Part shown: positions 1-10,909 of the stretch, piece by piece
Layout: each line of letters starts with the position of its first letter
Position numbering within the stretch: position 1 is the first letter of the stretch
DNA from: Halichoerus grypus
Taxonomy: Eukaryota; Chordata; Mammalia; Carnivora; Phocidae
NCBI RefSeq assembly: GCF_964656455.1
Contig: NC_135716.1
Location: forward strand, 112,933,744-112,997,743
Direction: 5' to 3'
DNA: 64,000 nt
Notes under the pieces: generated by a model
What the model saw: only the letters and a program-made list of their open reading frames with translations
Databases searched by the model: none
Told to the model about the DNA's origin: nothing
Made by a program: the position numbers and the translations under genes

Positions 1-772
1 AACAGCACAAAAATTTTGATCCACTTTTAATATAAAAATCTTTTTCCCTTTTTAATCACATTTTAAAATAAGTTATAGGAGAAAATGTAAAATTAAAAAA
101 AAATGTGAAGAATAGTTAGCATTATGTTTCCGGTCCATTTGTAAACTTATGTAAGATATTCTGGATTTACATTTATTTCTTAGTAAAATAAAAATTATTG
201 TACATGCAATACAGGTTGAGTTAAAAAATGAGAATTGAGCTTTTTTGCCCTTCCAAATGTAGGGCCAGCATATAATTTTAAGAGCTATTTATTATGTATT
301 TGCTATAAAATTGATTTCTCATTGACTTTTTATTATGTTGTTGATTCTTTACTAAGTTTTCAAAGCATGTGAGAATAATGGAATAGTAATCAGATGGAAA
401 CTTAATTTAATGATCTTAAATAAAAGGTTATAATTTTCCTGGAAATAAGGAAGATTAATAGATATGAAAATAATGTACTTATGATTGTAAGAGGAAAGAT
501 TACCATTGTAATAATTGGCCAATTTAGTAATTTCAAGTTTAGTTATATTCTCTCAGTTCTAGTTTGGTATATGATAAAGCATTATTTGAAAAGTAGTACG
601 GAAGAATGTTACTGTTGTTAAAGACCCAGCTGCAAGTTAGTGCATGCTTCAGGGAATACAAATGAATGTAGACTTTTTCTAACTTGGTTTAGATGGTCTG
701 ACCTCTCTAGAAGTATGTATTTATATTTTAGAATATATATGAAATGTTAAGTCTTTCTCTTCCCTTTTTTAG
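1..772 (+). other. ZNF644: ZNF644 intron (3' part)
   Basis: AT-rich sequence with no coding frame, ending in a polypyrimidine tract (CTTTCTCTTCCCTTTTTTAG) directly before the coding exon at 773. No recognisable transposon is seen. It is read as the 3' part of an intron because the exon that follows opens in frame right after the AG at 771-772. Confidence 0.75.
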
Positions 773-875
773 CCTTAGATTGTAAGCAAAAGAAATCAAG
801 GTCAAGATCTGGAAGCAAGAAGAAAATGCTAACATTACCTCATGGTGCTGACGAGGTTTACATTCTCCGATGCAG
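773..875 (+). CDS. ZNF644: ZNF644 penultimate coding exon in window (partial gene)
   Basis: The reading frame after the acceptor AG (771-772) gives [18 protein letters not shown], then [15 protein letters not shown], then a split arginine codon (AG at 874-875). A consensus donor GTATAT follows at 876. The basic Lys/Arg/Ser stretch leads into the first cysteine (TGC, 871-873) of a C2H2 finger that is completed in the next exon, so the intron cuts the finger between its two cysteines. I recognise this peptide as the C-terminal region of ZNF644. That protein is a nuclear zinc-finger factor reported, like its paralogue WIZ, to bind the GLP/G9a histone H3K9 methyltransferases through the C-terminal finger. 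Upstream exons with most of the protein lie left of the window. The identity comes from memory, not from a search. Confidence 0.85.
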
Positions 876-1654
876 GTATATGCTTATATTGCCATATCTG
901 CTCAGTTTCTTCAGATTTTGCTTTGAGACATATTAGGTTTAATTTGTGGCAGAAGGTGCATTCTCAGCTATCAAGTTATAAATGAACTTTTGGAGACAGG
1001 CTTAAAATATTACTTAGCTCATAATACACTGTATTTCATAACTGATGAATAAATTTTTTATATCTCAGAACTTCAGTGATACTGTGATTTATGAAAGTAG
1101 CTTTTTTTTGTTGTTGTGTCTTATTTAGTTGCTTTGTTTGGTTTACTTTGATTTGGTTTGAATTTTTTTTTATTTGGCTTGAGTTTCTGCTTCTTGGGAC
1201 TACATTTCTCTCCACTCATACTTTAAGTATAGCTATGCAAACTTATTCCCACCTCCTCCTTGTATACTCATCCTCATGAGGTTTATGGAATTCTGAGTTG
1301 GGGAAGGGTCTTTTGAAAAGAATGGTACATTTGGAATTATAGTTGTTTTAAATGTATTGAGATGGATAGGTATTAAGACCTTTTAATTAATTTTAATTTA
1401 ATAACAGTATTTCCACCTCTACAAATATTACTACAGGTAGTATAGCTGTTATGCATGTGAATTGGCAGTTTTATATTATATTAAATCATTTTGACTTATA
1501 TGTATTTAAAAACTGTTGTCAAGTACTCCAGTATATGATAGTATCTCCAAGATATAGTAAAGTCTACTTCTTATGTTTATGGATTTTATGTGAATTGGTT
1601 TTAAATAAAGGGAATTGGTCATGTTAAGAGAACTGTTATCAACTTCTTCTGTAG
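876..1654 (+). other. ZNF644: ZNF644 last intron
   Basis: A 779-base AT-rich intron with donor GTATAT at 876 and acceptor TTCTTCTGTAG ending at 1654. It joins two exons whose split codon (AG|G, Arg) keeps the frame. It holds a T-rich tract near 1100-1180 that gives a spurious hydrophobic reading frame. No transposon is recognised. Confidence 0.8.
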
Positions 1655-1847
1655 GTTTTGTGGCCTAGTCTTTCGTGGACCATTGTCTGTTCAGGAAGAC
1701 TGGATTAAGCACTTACAACGACACATTGTAAACGCTAATCTTCCACGGACTGGAGCTGGCATGGTGGAAGTCACGTCACTACTTAAAAAGCCTGCCTCCA
1801 TTACAGAAACTTCATTTTCTCTACTAATGGCAGAAGCAGCTTCATAG
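1655..1847 (+). CDS. ZNF644: ZNF644 terminal coding exon (C-terminal zinc finger and tail)
   Basis: After the split Arg codon the exon encodes 63 residues and stops at TAG 1845-1847. It completes the last C2H2 finger: first Cys in the upstream exon, second Cys at 1659-1661, and histidines at 1710-1712 and 1722-1724. The spacing is Cys-X2-Cys-X16-His-X3-His, longer than the canonical X12 linker. The segment [13 protein letters not shown] lies inside this linker and helix. This unusual finger resembles the GLP-binding finger of WIZ, from family knowledge. The tail is [14 protein letters not shown], then [18 protein letters not shown]. No frameshift or premature stop is seen, so the gene looks intact here. 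In human, ZNF644 variants have been linked to high myopia. What remains uncertain is only whether the paralogue assignment from memory is exact. Confidence 0.87.
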
Positions 1848-2485
1848 AACAAGGAAACCTTTTAAATAGCAAATTTAAATTGGATGTAAATTTGAAATTC
1901 TTTGTCTTTTTTTTTTAAAGCCACGTTAAATTATCCGTTTATAAATACTAAAGCAGGAAAATGGGGAAAAGTGAATTACAGTGACATCAGAGCAAACTGA
2001 GTACTTCAAACAGTAAGTAGTCTATATATTTTATATAGGATGGAAGATGTGTTTTTAAGGTTTACTAAGTTTTGTCAGTTAACTATGTTCACTCAACGAA
2101 AGATCAGTACATGTAAGCAGTCATTAATAAACTGTTGCACATGGATAACTTAAAGACAGACTTATTGGAAAATTACATTTTCTGCAGTGTTACCGGAATC
2201 AAGGTTCTGTTTATTCCCCACGAGACTTGCATTGAAAAATAAGATATTATATTTTGTTTGTATGTATTTAGTGTTTTGTATAATACCAGGAACCGCTAAA
2301 CTAAATTTACTCAACTTAGGGCATTAAATATCATGTACTTCATAGTTTGAGACTGTTCACTCAAATAGGGCAGAGTACTATTCTATCTAGATGTGTAAGT
2401 GTTTTTTTAAAATCACATGGAACGGTTTTTTTTATACTAAAAAGTGGAGGGAGATTTGTTTAAACAAGTATTTCTAAAAGAAATA

Positions 2486-2493
2486 TGTACATA
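2486..2493 (+). promoter_or_regulatory. Pumilio response element candidate in 3' UTR
   Basis: TGTACATA matches the UGUANAUA consensus bound by PUM1/PUM2. It lies in the probable ZNF644 3' UTR on the sense strand. Binding is inferred only from the motif. Confidence 0.4.
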
Positions 2494-3210
2494 GTCCTGG
2501 AAATTATTTGTGGTAAGGAAATATTCTTTACTCCAGTTGCATTTCTCAGACAATAAAGTGGTGCATCCATGCTACCTCCTACTTTGTCAACAAAGATGCT
2601 ATTTACCCTTTACATTTTTGTATCATAATAGATTTAAAAAATCTAATGTTCTTTATTGCAAGACATCCTTTTGTTAACAGATTTGTTTCTTTTTAATGTT
2701 TTACCTAAATTTTGACATGCTTACAGGACAGGTTTGCCTCTTACTTTATTTAACATTGTAGAAATGTAATTAATAAACAATGCTCACTACACAACTTAGA
2801 ATAGGCTTTCTCATTTATATTCCAAATTTGATCAGTTAGCAAAACTTAATACACCAATTGAAATATTTCTACATATGATGAGAATGTTTACAATTTAAAT
2901 TTTAGAACTTGTTTTGGATGTGATTATATGTACGAAAATCGTGTAACACTATGCTCATGCTAAGAACCGACATAACGGAATTACTGAAATAAATGTGCTG
3001 TGAGGAATGGAAAATATGGTGCAGATGTCTTGGTCATGATAAATTGTGATTCTTTTAAACTCTTTCCAAAAACAAATTATTTCTTTTAACCTGCAATCAG
3101 ATTCCTTTACAAATAACAGTTTTGTATGCAAGCACCATTTCATTTTATTTCATGTAGTATGGCTAATACTATAGTTGAAACAAGGATATGCATTGATAAT
3201 TTTCTTCGTA

Positions 3211-3218
3211 TGTAAATA
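3211..3218 (+). promoter_or_regulatory. Pumilio response element overlapping distal poly(A) signal
   Basis: TGTAAATA matches UGUANAUA and overlaps the AATAAA at 3215-3220 by four bases. It would be present only in transcripts that use the distal end. A motif call only. Confidence 0.35.
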
Positions 3219-3220
3219 AA
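3215..3220 (+). terminator. ZNF644: Distal poly(A) signal of ZNF644
   Basis: AATAAA followed by TATTTTGGTAG-type U/G-rich sequence about 30 bases on. It is the best candidate for the main 3' end because of UTR length. Competing signals lie at 2126, 2552, 2772 and 3326. Confidence 0.5.
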
Positions 3221-3240
3221 GTTAAAAACAGTTAAAATAA

Positions 3241-4814
3241 GGAGTATTTTGGTAGAGTATATACATACCTCACTGCCAGTGAAATTGCTTTCCTATGGTA
3301 TATCTCCTTACCAGAAAAATCTCTAAATAAAAAAAGACTTAAAGAAAATTATAATGTCTATATTGTGAAACATTTCTTATTTTTATCACTGGTGGAAATA
3401 GTCCACTTGAGGTTGTGTTTTATTTTATTTAAATTGTGTATACTTAGCAGGTTACTTTATTCATATTTTATATATGAAATTCGGAAGTTGGATTAGATGG
3501 ATCATTCTCAACCAAGGGTCTCCTGATCTCTGGGGTACTAGATAAGGGAAAAGTACTTCTAAGTTATTTTTAGTTTTTGAAATGCCTAATAGAAACTGTA
3601 TTTCTCTATAAAGATGAGACTAACTAAAATTTCAAATTTCTTTACTTCCGACTAAAATTATACCAAGTCTGTATATGCTAGTTGTCTCTTACTGAGCATG
3701 TTTCACTGATAGTTATAAATGAATATATTTTTTAAATTGGAAAAGTTACTTACATAGCAAGTAGAGTTCAGAAATTTAAAAAAGCTATAGTTTTGGGGGG
3801 ACAAGACTAGCCATCACTACAGCCCCTTTCAGCACTAATTTTTATGATTCTGTGATTTTATTAAGCAAACTATCAAGATATAAGAATACAAGTAGACTAG
3901 GTGGTTTGACCACAGATTTTATAAGCAAATCTAGATTAAATTTTTTATGTTAAGCTTTTTAAAACAAGAATTTCTTTTTCTACATGTGAGAAGAATTAAA
4001 TAGAATAATTCAAATTAAAAACAGTAAACTAGAGGGATTCCTGGAAAGTAAATTAAACAAAAAACATTTTTCATGGTAAAGATATTTGGGTTTCAAAATT
4101 TTAAAAATTCTTTGGAAGCAAAGTTTATCTTTTATTTGACAACTAGAGAGTTAAGACTTATTTTCATTTGGCTTCCACTAGAAAAGAAATTATATTGTCT
4201 CAAGTTACATGGTATCAAAATATGGCATGATTGAATATTAAGTGTTGCCTAATTTTCTTTTAATTCTTTTTTTTTATCATTACCTAAAATATTTGAGCTT
4301 CTTTAGTATTAGAGCTTTTTTCTTTTTTAAAAAATCTGGTTAAAAGTGTTTATTTAGTAGCATCAAGACAAAAAAGTTAACTTCTCTAAAACTAATATTT
4401 TCTACTATGCTTCTTTAGAATATATTAGAACCTCGGTGTAGCTAATATCTCTGTTTTGGAGTTCACATTTAATTATAGGTTAAGGAGATGATAGTTTTTC
4501 AGTAGTAATTTAATAGACTTTTCTTATAACCTCTCAAGAACTGTATAGTTAGAACCTATTAGTCTAAAAGATAGCTTTGATTTTTTTTTCCAAAGAAAGT
4601 TTAGTATATGCTCATTTTGGAAATATTATGATAATGAAAAAGTAAAAAATGGGGGACATTACCTTGGTATAATCACTCAAAGACATTTACTTGTAACAGC
4701 TTATTATATTTCTCTTGTCTTACTGTTTCAATGTACTTGTGATTGTATGTATTACGATGTATACTGTTTTCCCAGTTTTAAATTTGAGTGGTGCATTGTC
4801 TAGGCTAACCTTTG
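3241..4814. other. Intergenic AT-rich DNA, nothing recognised
   Basis: No gene, no tRNA-SINE and no confidently recognised transposon. Around 4590-4800 the sequence has the loose texture of an old LINE fragment, but I cannot name it. Confidence 0.5.
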
Positions 4815-5770
4815 ACTATTAGATCTGGAGCATTTTCCAATACCAACAACAAATTCTCTGATTCCCCAGGTACCAACTAGGTATCCAGGAATGGGATTCA
4901 ATTCTGACATTAACTACCTAGAGTTAGCAGCAGACTCATTGGGCTAAAGAGCTCAGTCCCCACACTTCCGATGCCAGTCACAAGTACCGGGTCACTTGTA
5001 CTTCTGACCAACTGGCTATAAGTTGGGGGTTCCTACAACACCCTCTTCAAACTCAATAATTTGTTAGAAGAGCCTGCAGAACTCAGGAAAACACTTGACT
5101 ATGCCAGTTCATTATAAAGGACATAACTCAGGAGGTGCCTGGATGGCTCAGTCAGTTGAGCATCCAACTCTTGATTTTGGCTCAGATCATAATATCAGGG
5201 TCCTGTGATCGAGCCCCACGCCAGGCTCTGTGCTAAGTGCAGAGTTTGCTTGTCCCTCTCTCCCTCTGCTCCTCCCCTCCTCCCTCCCCCGCACTCTCTC
5301 TCAAATGGATAAATAAATAAAATCTTTAAAATAAATAAAGGACACAACTCAGGAATAGACAAATGGAAAGAGGTGCAAGGTATGCAGGGAAGAGGGTGGC
5401 ATGGAGCTTCCCTGCCCTCTCTGAGTACACCACCCTCCCAGCATCATGATGCTTTTACCAACCCGGAAGCTCTTTGAAGCCCATTGCTTAGAAGTTATTA
5501 TGGAAGTTTTGTTACATAGGCATGATTGATTAAATCAAGTAAATTGATTAAATCATTGGACATTGGTGGTTAACTCAATCTCAAGCTCTTTTCCCCCTCC
5601 CCGGGGGTCTTGGCGGGGCCAGGGTATGGGTAGTGGGGAGGGGTGCTAAAAGTTGCAGTCCTCTAATCATGCCTTGGTTTTTCTGGTGACCAGCTCCCAT
5701 CCTGAAGCTATTCAAGGGCCCCCAGCCACCAGTCATCCTATTATTCGTGCAAGTTCAGCTGTTACTCATT
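4815..5770 (+). repeat. Unassigned LTR-like interspersed repeat, copy 1
   Basis: Much of this segment aligns by eye with 39,312-40,333. Both hold an AATTCTCTGATTC start, AATTCTGACA, a CAGAACTCAGGAAA block, the phrase TAGGCATGATTGATT, a run ending in CTCTAA, and CAACCAG followed by CCTCATCC or CCCATCC. The copy is interrupted by a SINE at 5133-5337. Family size, the terminal region and the ERV-like layout of copy 2 suggest an old LTR, but I could not name the family. Confidence 0.6.
5133..5337 (+). mobile_element. Carnivore tRNA-Lys SINE, with target-site duplication
   Basis: The head AGGTGCCTGGATGGCTCAG is followed by a degenerate body, CT-rich segment and AAATAAA tail. It is flanked by a 15-17 base target duplication (AAAGGACATAACTCAGG / AAAGGACACAACTCAGG). 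Moderately diverged, so an older copy. It sits inside the LTR-like repeat. Confidence 0.93.
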
Positions 5771-5779
5771 TTAAAATAA

Positions 5780-6450
5780 GCTGTTCTGTATTTCCTGATT
5801 ACTTTTAATATATTTACTTGATTTTATCTCTAGTTTTCTAAAGTTTTACTATATGGATGGGAATTTCTTTTTTATTACTGTCAAGTTTGGGATCTCTACT
5901 GGGTGTTGGAAATTTCCTAGCTATTGTCTCCCAGCTATTTCTTCTGCCTCATTCTCTCTTTCTTTCGGAACTAAGTGTATGCTAAATCCTTCTCACTGTG
6001 TCCTCTAGGTTTTTTACCATTTCTTCTCAGTTTTCTGCCTGTTGGTGCTACATTTCAGATAATTTCTTTTGACCCATCTTCCAGTTTACTCATTTTCTCA
6101 GCTACTACTAAACCGCATTTACTGAAGTCTTAATTTTGGTTGTAATATTTTTCAGATCTAGAATTTCTCTTGGTTCTTTTTCAGATATGCTTTTTATTGT
6201 TTCTAGTAGCCTATGTGGCTGTTACTTCCTTAAATATGGTCTGTGTAGTTATTTATATATTCTCCCACTGATAATTCCAAATAATTGTGGGTCTGGGCTT
6301 ATTCATAGCTGCTTTTCCTGCTTCTTGTTTATGGTATCTTGTTTTCTTATGTGCCTAGATGCTTAATAATACATTATTTTTAGACATTATATTTGGAAAC
6401 TATTCTAGAACTGTTTTGAAGCCTAGGATAATATCTTTTCCCATAGGATT
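5780..6450 (-). mobile_element. Old L1/HAL1-type LINE fragment, antisense
   Basis: Sequence such as TTCTTTTGACCCATCTTCCAG, CTACTAAACCGC and TAATTCCAAATAATTGTGGG resembles the antisense of the ORF1-side region of old L1/HAL1 elements. It resumes after the inserted young L1 end at 6464-6712, up to about 6,990. All frames are broken. Confidence 0.45.
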
Positions 6451-6463
6451 TTCATTTACTTCT

Positions 6464-6712
6464 CTTTTTTTTAATTTTATTTTATTATGTTATGTTAATC
6501 TCCATACATTACATCATTAGTTTTTGATGTAGTGTTCCATGATTCATTGTTTGCATGTAACACCCAGTGCTCCATTCAATATGTGCCCTCTTTAATACCC
6601 ATCACCAGGCTAACCCATCCCCTCACCCCGCTCCCCTCTAGAACCCTCAGTTTGTTTCTCAGAGTCCATAGTCTCTCATGGTTCGTCTCCCCCTCCGATT
6701 TCCCCCCCTTCA
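6464..6712 (-). mobile_element. Young 5'-truncated carnivore L1 3' end
   Basis: A 249-base antisense copy of the carnivore L1 3' UTR: poly(T) start, then TACATCATTAGTTTTTGATG, AACACCCAGTGCTCC and CAGAGTCCATAGTCTCTCATG. It is flanked by a perfect 14-base duplication (TTTCATTTACTTCT at 6450-6463 and 6713-6726). Close agreement with the consensus I remember points to a recent, lineage-restricted insertion. Confidence 0.88.
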
Positions 6713-6726
6713 TTTCATTTACTTCT

Positions 6727-7244
6727 GCCAGATGAGTGGGGGTTCTACCAGTTTAGGACACCTTAAACCCAAATTCAAGATTTGTATTTTCCTAGTCTAC
6801 CAGATGACCCAAAGTCAGGCTATCTATAAGAGCTAGATCATGGGAAAGTTCATATACCTCTGGTTCACCTTTTACCCTATGAATATAGTTTGTTCTACTT
6901 GCTCCATGCAGCCATCGAAATTGCAACTTAGTTTCATAGCTATTTCTTCTAGATAGGATATACCCTCTGGGCAAAAATAAAAGGCTTTATTACTGGGTGG
7001 TCCCACAGGGTTTCTTGTCTTCTCTTAGAGTGTGACTTGGCTAATTCTTTACTCTCATGTTATTTCTTTGTTGCTTATATGATATTTTTGTTTTTATTAA
7101 TCCAACCTTTTTAGTTGACCTCGGTGAGAGAAATTATTGAGATGATGTAGTCTACCATTTTCAGAATCAGAAGTCCTTATATAAATTTCTGGGAGAGGGG
7201 GTTTTGTGTGTTTTTTTCAATTCTGTTTTCCTATAAGAGTTCTA
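6727..7244. other. Intergenic; tail of old LINE then unassigned
   Basis: The first roughly 260 bases continue the old antisense LINE interrupted by the young L1. The rest is AT-rich with no recognised feature. Confidence 0.4.
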
Positions 7245-7443
7245 GGGGCACCTGGGTGGTTCAGTGGGTTAAAGTGTCCAAATCGGTTTCAGCTCAGCTC
7301 ATGCTCTTAGGATTGTGGGATCAAGTCCCACGTTGGGCTCTGCGCTCAGCATGGAGTCTTGATTGTCCCTCTCCCTCTGCTCCTCCCCCTGCTCGCGAGC
7401 GCTCTTTCTCTCTCAAATAAATAAATAATTAAAAAAAAAAAAA
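7245..7443 (+). mobile_element. Carnivore tRNA-Lys SINE
   Basis: Head GGGGCACCTGGGTGGTTCAG, CT-rich body, AAATAAATAAAT and A13 tail. Short imperfect flanking duplication AGAGTTCT / AGAATTCT. Moderately diverged. Confidence 0.93.
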
Positions 7444-7559
7444 GAATTCTTATATATAGTGTACATCCAGTCAATATTCACTGAACGATTAAATGAATAA
7501 GCTATTATTTTAAAGCAAATGTAAATACTTTATGGGATACATCCCCCTTGTTTTTCTTC

Positions 7560-7890
7560 TTAAAAATAAATTTGGGTTATTTTTTAAAATTTTTATTTAA
7601 ATTCTAGTTAGTTAACATACAGTGTTATATTACAGGTGTACAATATAGTGATTAAACACTTTCATACAACATTCAGTACTCTTCACAAGTGCCCTCCTTA
7701 ATCGCCATCACCTATGTATTCCATCCGCCCACTCCCCTCCCGTCTGGTAACCATCAGTTTGTTCTCTATAGTTATGAGTCTGTTTCTTGGTTTGCTTCTC
7801 TCTTTTTTTTCCCCTTTCCTCATTTGTTTTGTTTCTTAAATTCCACATATGAGTGAAATCATATAGTATTGTTTTGCTCTTCCAGATGTA
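7560..7890 (-). mobile_element. L1 3' UTR fragment, antisense
   Basis: Blocks typical of the carnivore/mammalian L1 3' UTR read in reverse: TAGTTAGTTAACATACAGTG, GTAACCATCAGTTTGTTCTC, and CCACATATGAGTGAAATCAT at the far side. Older than the copy at 6464-6712. Confidence 0.75.
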
Positions 7891-10540
7891 TTTTAGAATT
7901 AGTTTGTCAAAAAAAGAATTAGTTTGTCAAATTCCATTTGAACTCTGAGCTCTTGCTTAGACCTGTACTGAATTTATGAAGTAATTTGTGGAAAATGGGA
8001 AGATATGGGTCCTTTTTAGGAATTTGGTATTTTTAGGAATATGGTATATTTTTCCATTTATCTTCATGTCTTACAGGAAAGTCTTACAGTTTTCTTTATG
8101 AAGAATTGCACATTTAAAATTTGTTTCGGGGCGCCTGGGTGGCTCAGTCGTTAAGCGTCTGCCTTCGGCTCAGGTCGTGATCCCAGGGTCCTGGGATCGA
8201 GCCCCGCATCGGGCTCCCCGCTCAGCGGGAAGCCTGCTTCTCCCTCTCCCACTCCCCCTGCTTGTGTTCCCTCTCTCGCTGTCTCTCTCTCTGTCAAATA
8301 AAAAAATAAATAAATAAAAATAAAATAAAATTTGTTTCTATATATTTTAGTTTTTGTACCAATGTGAATGGATTTTTCTCAAAATTTTTAGTTGAATGTT
8401 GCTGATATAAAGGGAAAGTACTGATTCTCTGTGTGGCAGTCATTTATATCCTCTCACATTGCTGAACTCTTTTATTCTAGTATTTTTTCATCTTTTTGAC
8501 ACTTCTGTAGCCAATCGTATCATCTGCAAATTGTGATATTTTCTCTTTCTTTTCAGTATTTATCCTTAGTCTTTTTCTTGTGTTCTTACATTATCAAGGA
8601 TCTCCAGTACAATATTGAATATTAGTGGTGATAGTTCGCATTCCTGTCTTGCTTCTGATTGTAATGGAGATACTTTTGTTTCATCATTAAATATAATTTG
8701 CTGGGAGTTACTTGTAGACACAGTTTATTGAGTTAAAAAGAGTTTATTTCTTATTGGATAAGAGCTTTTTATTTCTTTTAAATAAAAAATGGACTCTCAA
8801 TGTTAACATGTTTCTTCAGCCTCTGTTGAGATTTGCATGGGATTTTTCTTGTTTAATCTGTTGATGTTAGTAAAAAAACATTAATAGACTTTTAAACATT
8901 GAACCATCCTTAAATGTCTCCTTAGTCTTGATGCTTTGCTTCATACTGTGAAATTTGCTTCTATTTCATTAAAGAATTTTTTGATGTCTATCTATTAGTG
9001 ATATTGGACTTTAGTTTTCTTCTGCTTTATTTGTCTGGATTTGGTACTCAAGTTATGTTAACCTCATAAAATGAGTTGGGAAGTTTAAATTTGCCTATGC
9101 TCTGAAAGGATTTTCTTAACATAGGCAATTTTGCTTTCTTAAAGATTTAATAGTACTCATCCATAAACTCATGAGCCTGTTAGCTTTGAGAGAGATATCT
9201 TTTGATTACTTTTACTATTTCTTTTATAAACATAGGTTAGTTTTTTTCCCTCTCTGAGGCAAGTTTAGTTATATTTTCCTAGAAGAATACCTATTCTAGA
9301 TTTTCTAAAATTTTGGAATAATTTATACATAGTATTCTCCTACAAGTTGTTTAATATCCATATCTGTCATTGTTTCCTCACATTACTAATGTTTACTTCG
9401 AGCTTAGCTATTTTCCTTAATTAAACTTACTGAAGGTTTTATCTGTTTTTGTTAGTCTTTTCAAGAACGTCTACTTGGTATTTTTTTTTCATCACCTCTA
9501 TTTTTCTACCTTCCGCAACTTAAGGCTTATTTTCATTGAGCCTTTTGGTTTCTAATAACCATACATAAGGCTATATATTTTCACATGCACATCAAATTTG
9601 ATCATGTCCCGTGGATTTAGATATATAGAACTATCATCGTTATTTATTACTTTATGTTTCGATTTCAATTTCCTTTTTAGCCAATTTCTACGTTTGAGGA
9701 ATTTGTTGAAATTTTCTCTGTGGCCTAAGATACATAGTTACTTGTTGGCAATATCTTGTGTGAGAAAACAATATATAAACTCTGAGTTTTGGGGTACAGA
9801 ATTACATAAATATATGGATATATTTGTGATACGAATCATATATTAAAAACATACTATGTACATAAATGTTATGTGTGTCTATATATGTACACAGGATGTA
9901 TATATATGTATATTCAGGATTTAAATGATGCCATTTAAATTATATTGTACTGATATGTCATGTACTTCACCTGCTAGATTCTGTGAAAGGTATGTTAGGA
10001 TCCCGGTATGATTGCTACTATGTCTCTTTCTCTTCATTCTCAGTTTTTGCTTTCTATATTTCCTGTCACTGTTCTTGAATATAAAAAGGTTCATGATGAC
10101 TATTGAATCTACTTGGATGCAATAGAAGCACCCCAAAAAAGCCCTATTTTTAATTTTTATTACTTACCTGATATGCTTTTTCCCCTCCTTTCTAATGTCA
10201 TTTTATTTTAGGTTTGCCTTTTGTCAATGACATATAGCTCGATTTTCTTATTATTTCACCCAGTTTGAGATGAATAGATGAATATAACCATTCATATTTT
10301 TATGCTTATGTATGTTTATACTTATTCTGCCCATATTATCTTATACTTTCTATGTATTGTATTTTCTTAATGTTTCTTTTCCTTTCCTATCTTTTATTGA
10401 ATTTGAGTATTCTTTGTTAATTATATATATATTACATATGATATTTTACACATATATTGGTATTGAGGTCATATAGGACAAAGAAAAGTATCTCTTTCAT
10501 TTAATACAGTTTCTAGATTTTCTTAGAATTTTTTTCTTTT
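7891..10540 (-). mobile_element. Old L1 ORF2 fragments, antisense
   Basis: Runs of antisense ORF2-like sequence, for example TCGTATCATCTGCAAATTGTG, AATATTAGTGGTGATAG, ATTCCTGTCTTGCTTCTGAT and TTAACCTCATAAAATGAGTTGG. These correspond in order to the reverse of the L1 reverse-transcriptase region. All frames carry many stops. A young SINE (8128-8326) splits it. The stretch 9800-10140 is only weakly L1-like. Confidence 0.65.
8128..8326 (+). mobile_element. Near-consensus carnivore tRNA-Lys SINE
   Basis: An essentially intact element with A-box-like TGGCTCAGTCG, B-box-like GGGATCGAGCCCC, CT-rich body and A/T tail. Flanked by a perfect 12-base duplication AAAATTTGTTTC (8116-8127 and 8327-8338). 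Among the youngest copies here. It lies in antisense L1 sequence. Confidence 0.96.
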
Positions 10541-10555
10541 TTCAAAATAAGTCTT

Positions 10556-10909
10556 TGCTATGGTCTCTGTTTTGTTTCCCCCACCCCACCCACCGCCACC
10601 ACCAAATTCTTACGTTGAAATCCTAACCACCAAAGGTGATGGTATGAGTAGGTGGGGCCTTTGGGGCTGATTAGGTCATTAGTAGAGCCCTCATGAACAA
10701 GATTAGTGCTTTCATAAAAAGATTTCTAGCCCCTTCCACCACATGAGATATCTGTGACTTGTAAGAGGGCCCTCACTACAGTCTGACCATGCTGGCATCC
10801 TGATCTTGGACTTCGAGCCTCCAGACCTATGAGCAATAAATGTTTCTTGTTTGTTTATAAGCTGCCCAGTCTGTGGTATTTTTTTATAGCAACCGGAATG
10901 GACTAAGAC
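10556..10909 (+). mobile_element. MLT1-type MaLR solo LTR
   Basis: Shows the ordered MLT1 landmarks: TGCTATGG start, a CCCC stretch, GGTGATGGTATGAGTAGGTG, GGGCCTTTGGGG, GATTAGGTCATTAG, GACCATGCTGGCATCCTGAT, GAGCAATAAATGTTTCTTG (poly(A) signal region), AAGCTGCCCAGTCTGTGG and a CGGAATGGACTAAGAC end. Family from memory. A solo LTR with no internal sequence seen. Confidence 0.85.

Larger units (their letters stand above)
1848..3240 (+). other. ZNF644: ZNF644 3' UTR (probable extent)
   Basis: AU-rich, transposon-free sequence following the stop codon. It contains AATAAA hexamers at 2126, 2552, 2772 and 3215, and another at 3326. The human 3' UTR is about this long in my recollection, which favours the signal at 3215, but alternative shorter ends at 2552 or 2772 are plausible. 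Many ATTTA pentamers occur. The small open frames within it are typical UTR noise. Confidence 0.65.

Noticed and set aside
8128..8210. tRNA-like segment with A- and B-box motifs
   Set aside because: It is the tRNA-Lys-derived head of a SINE with a CT body, poly(A) tail and target duplication, not a tRNA gene.
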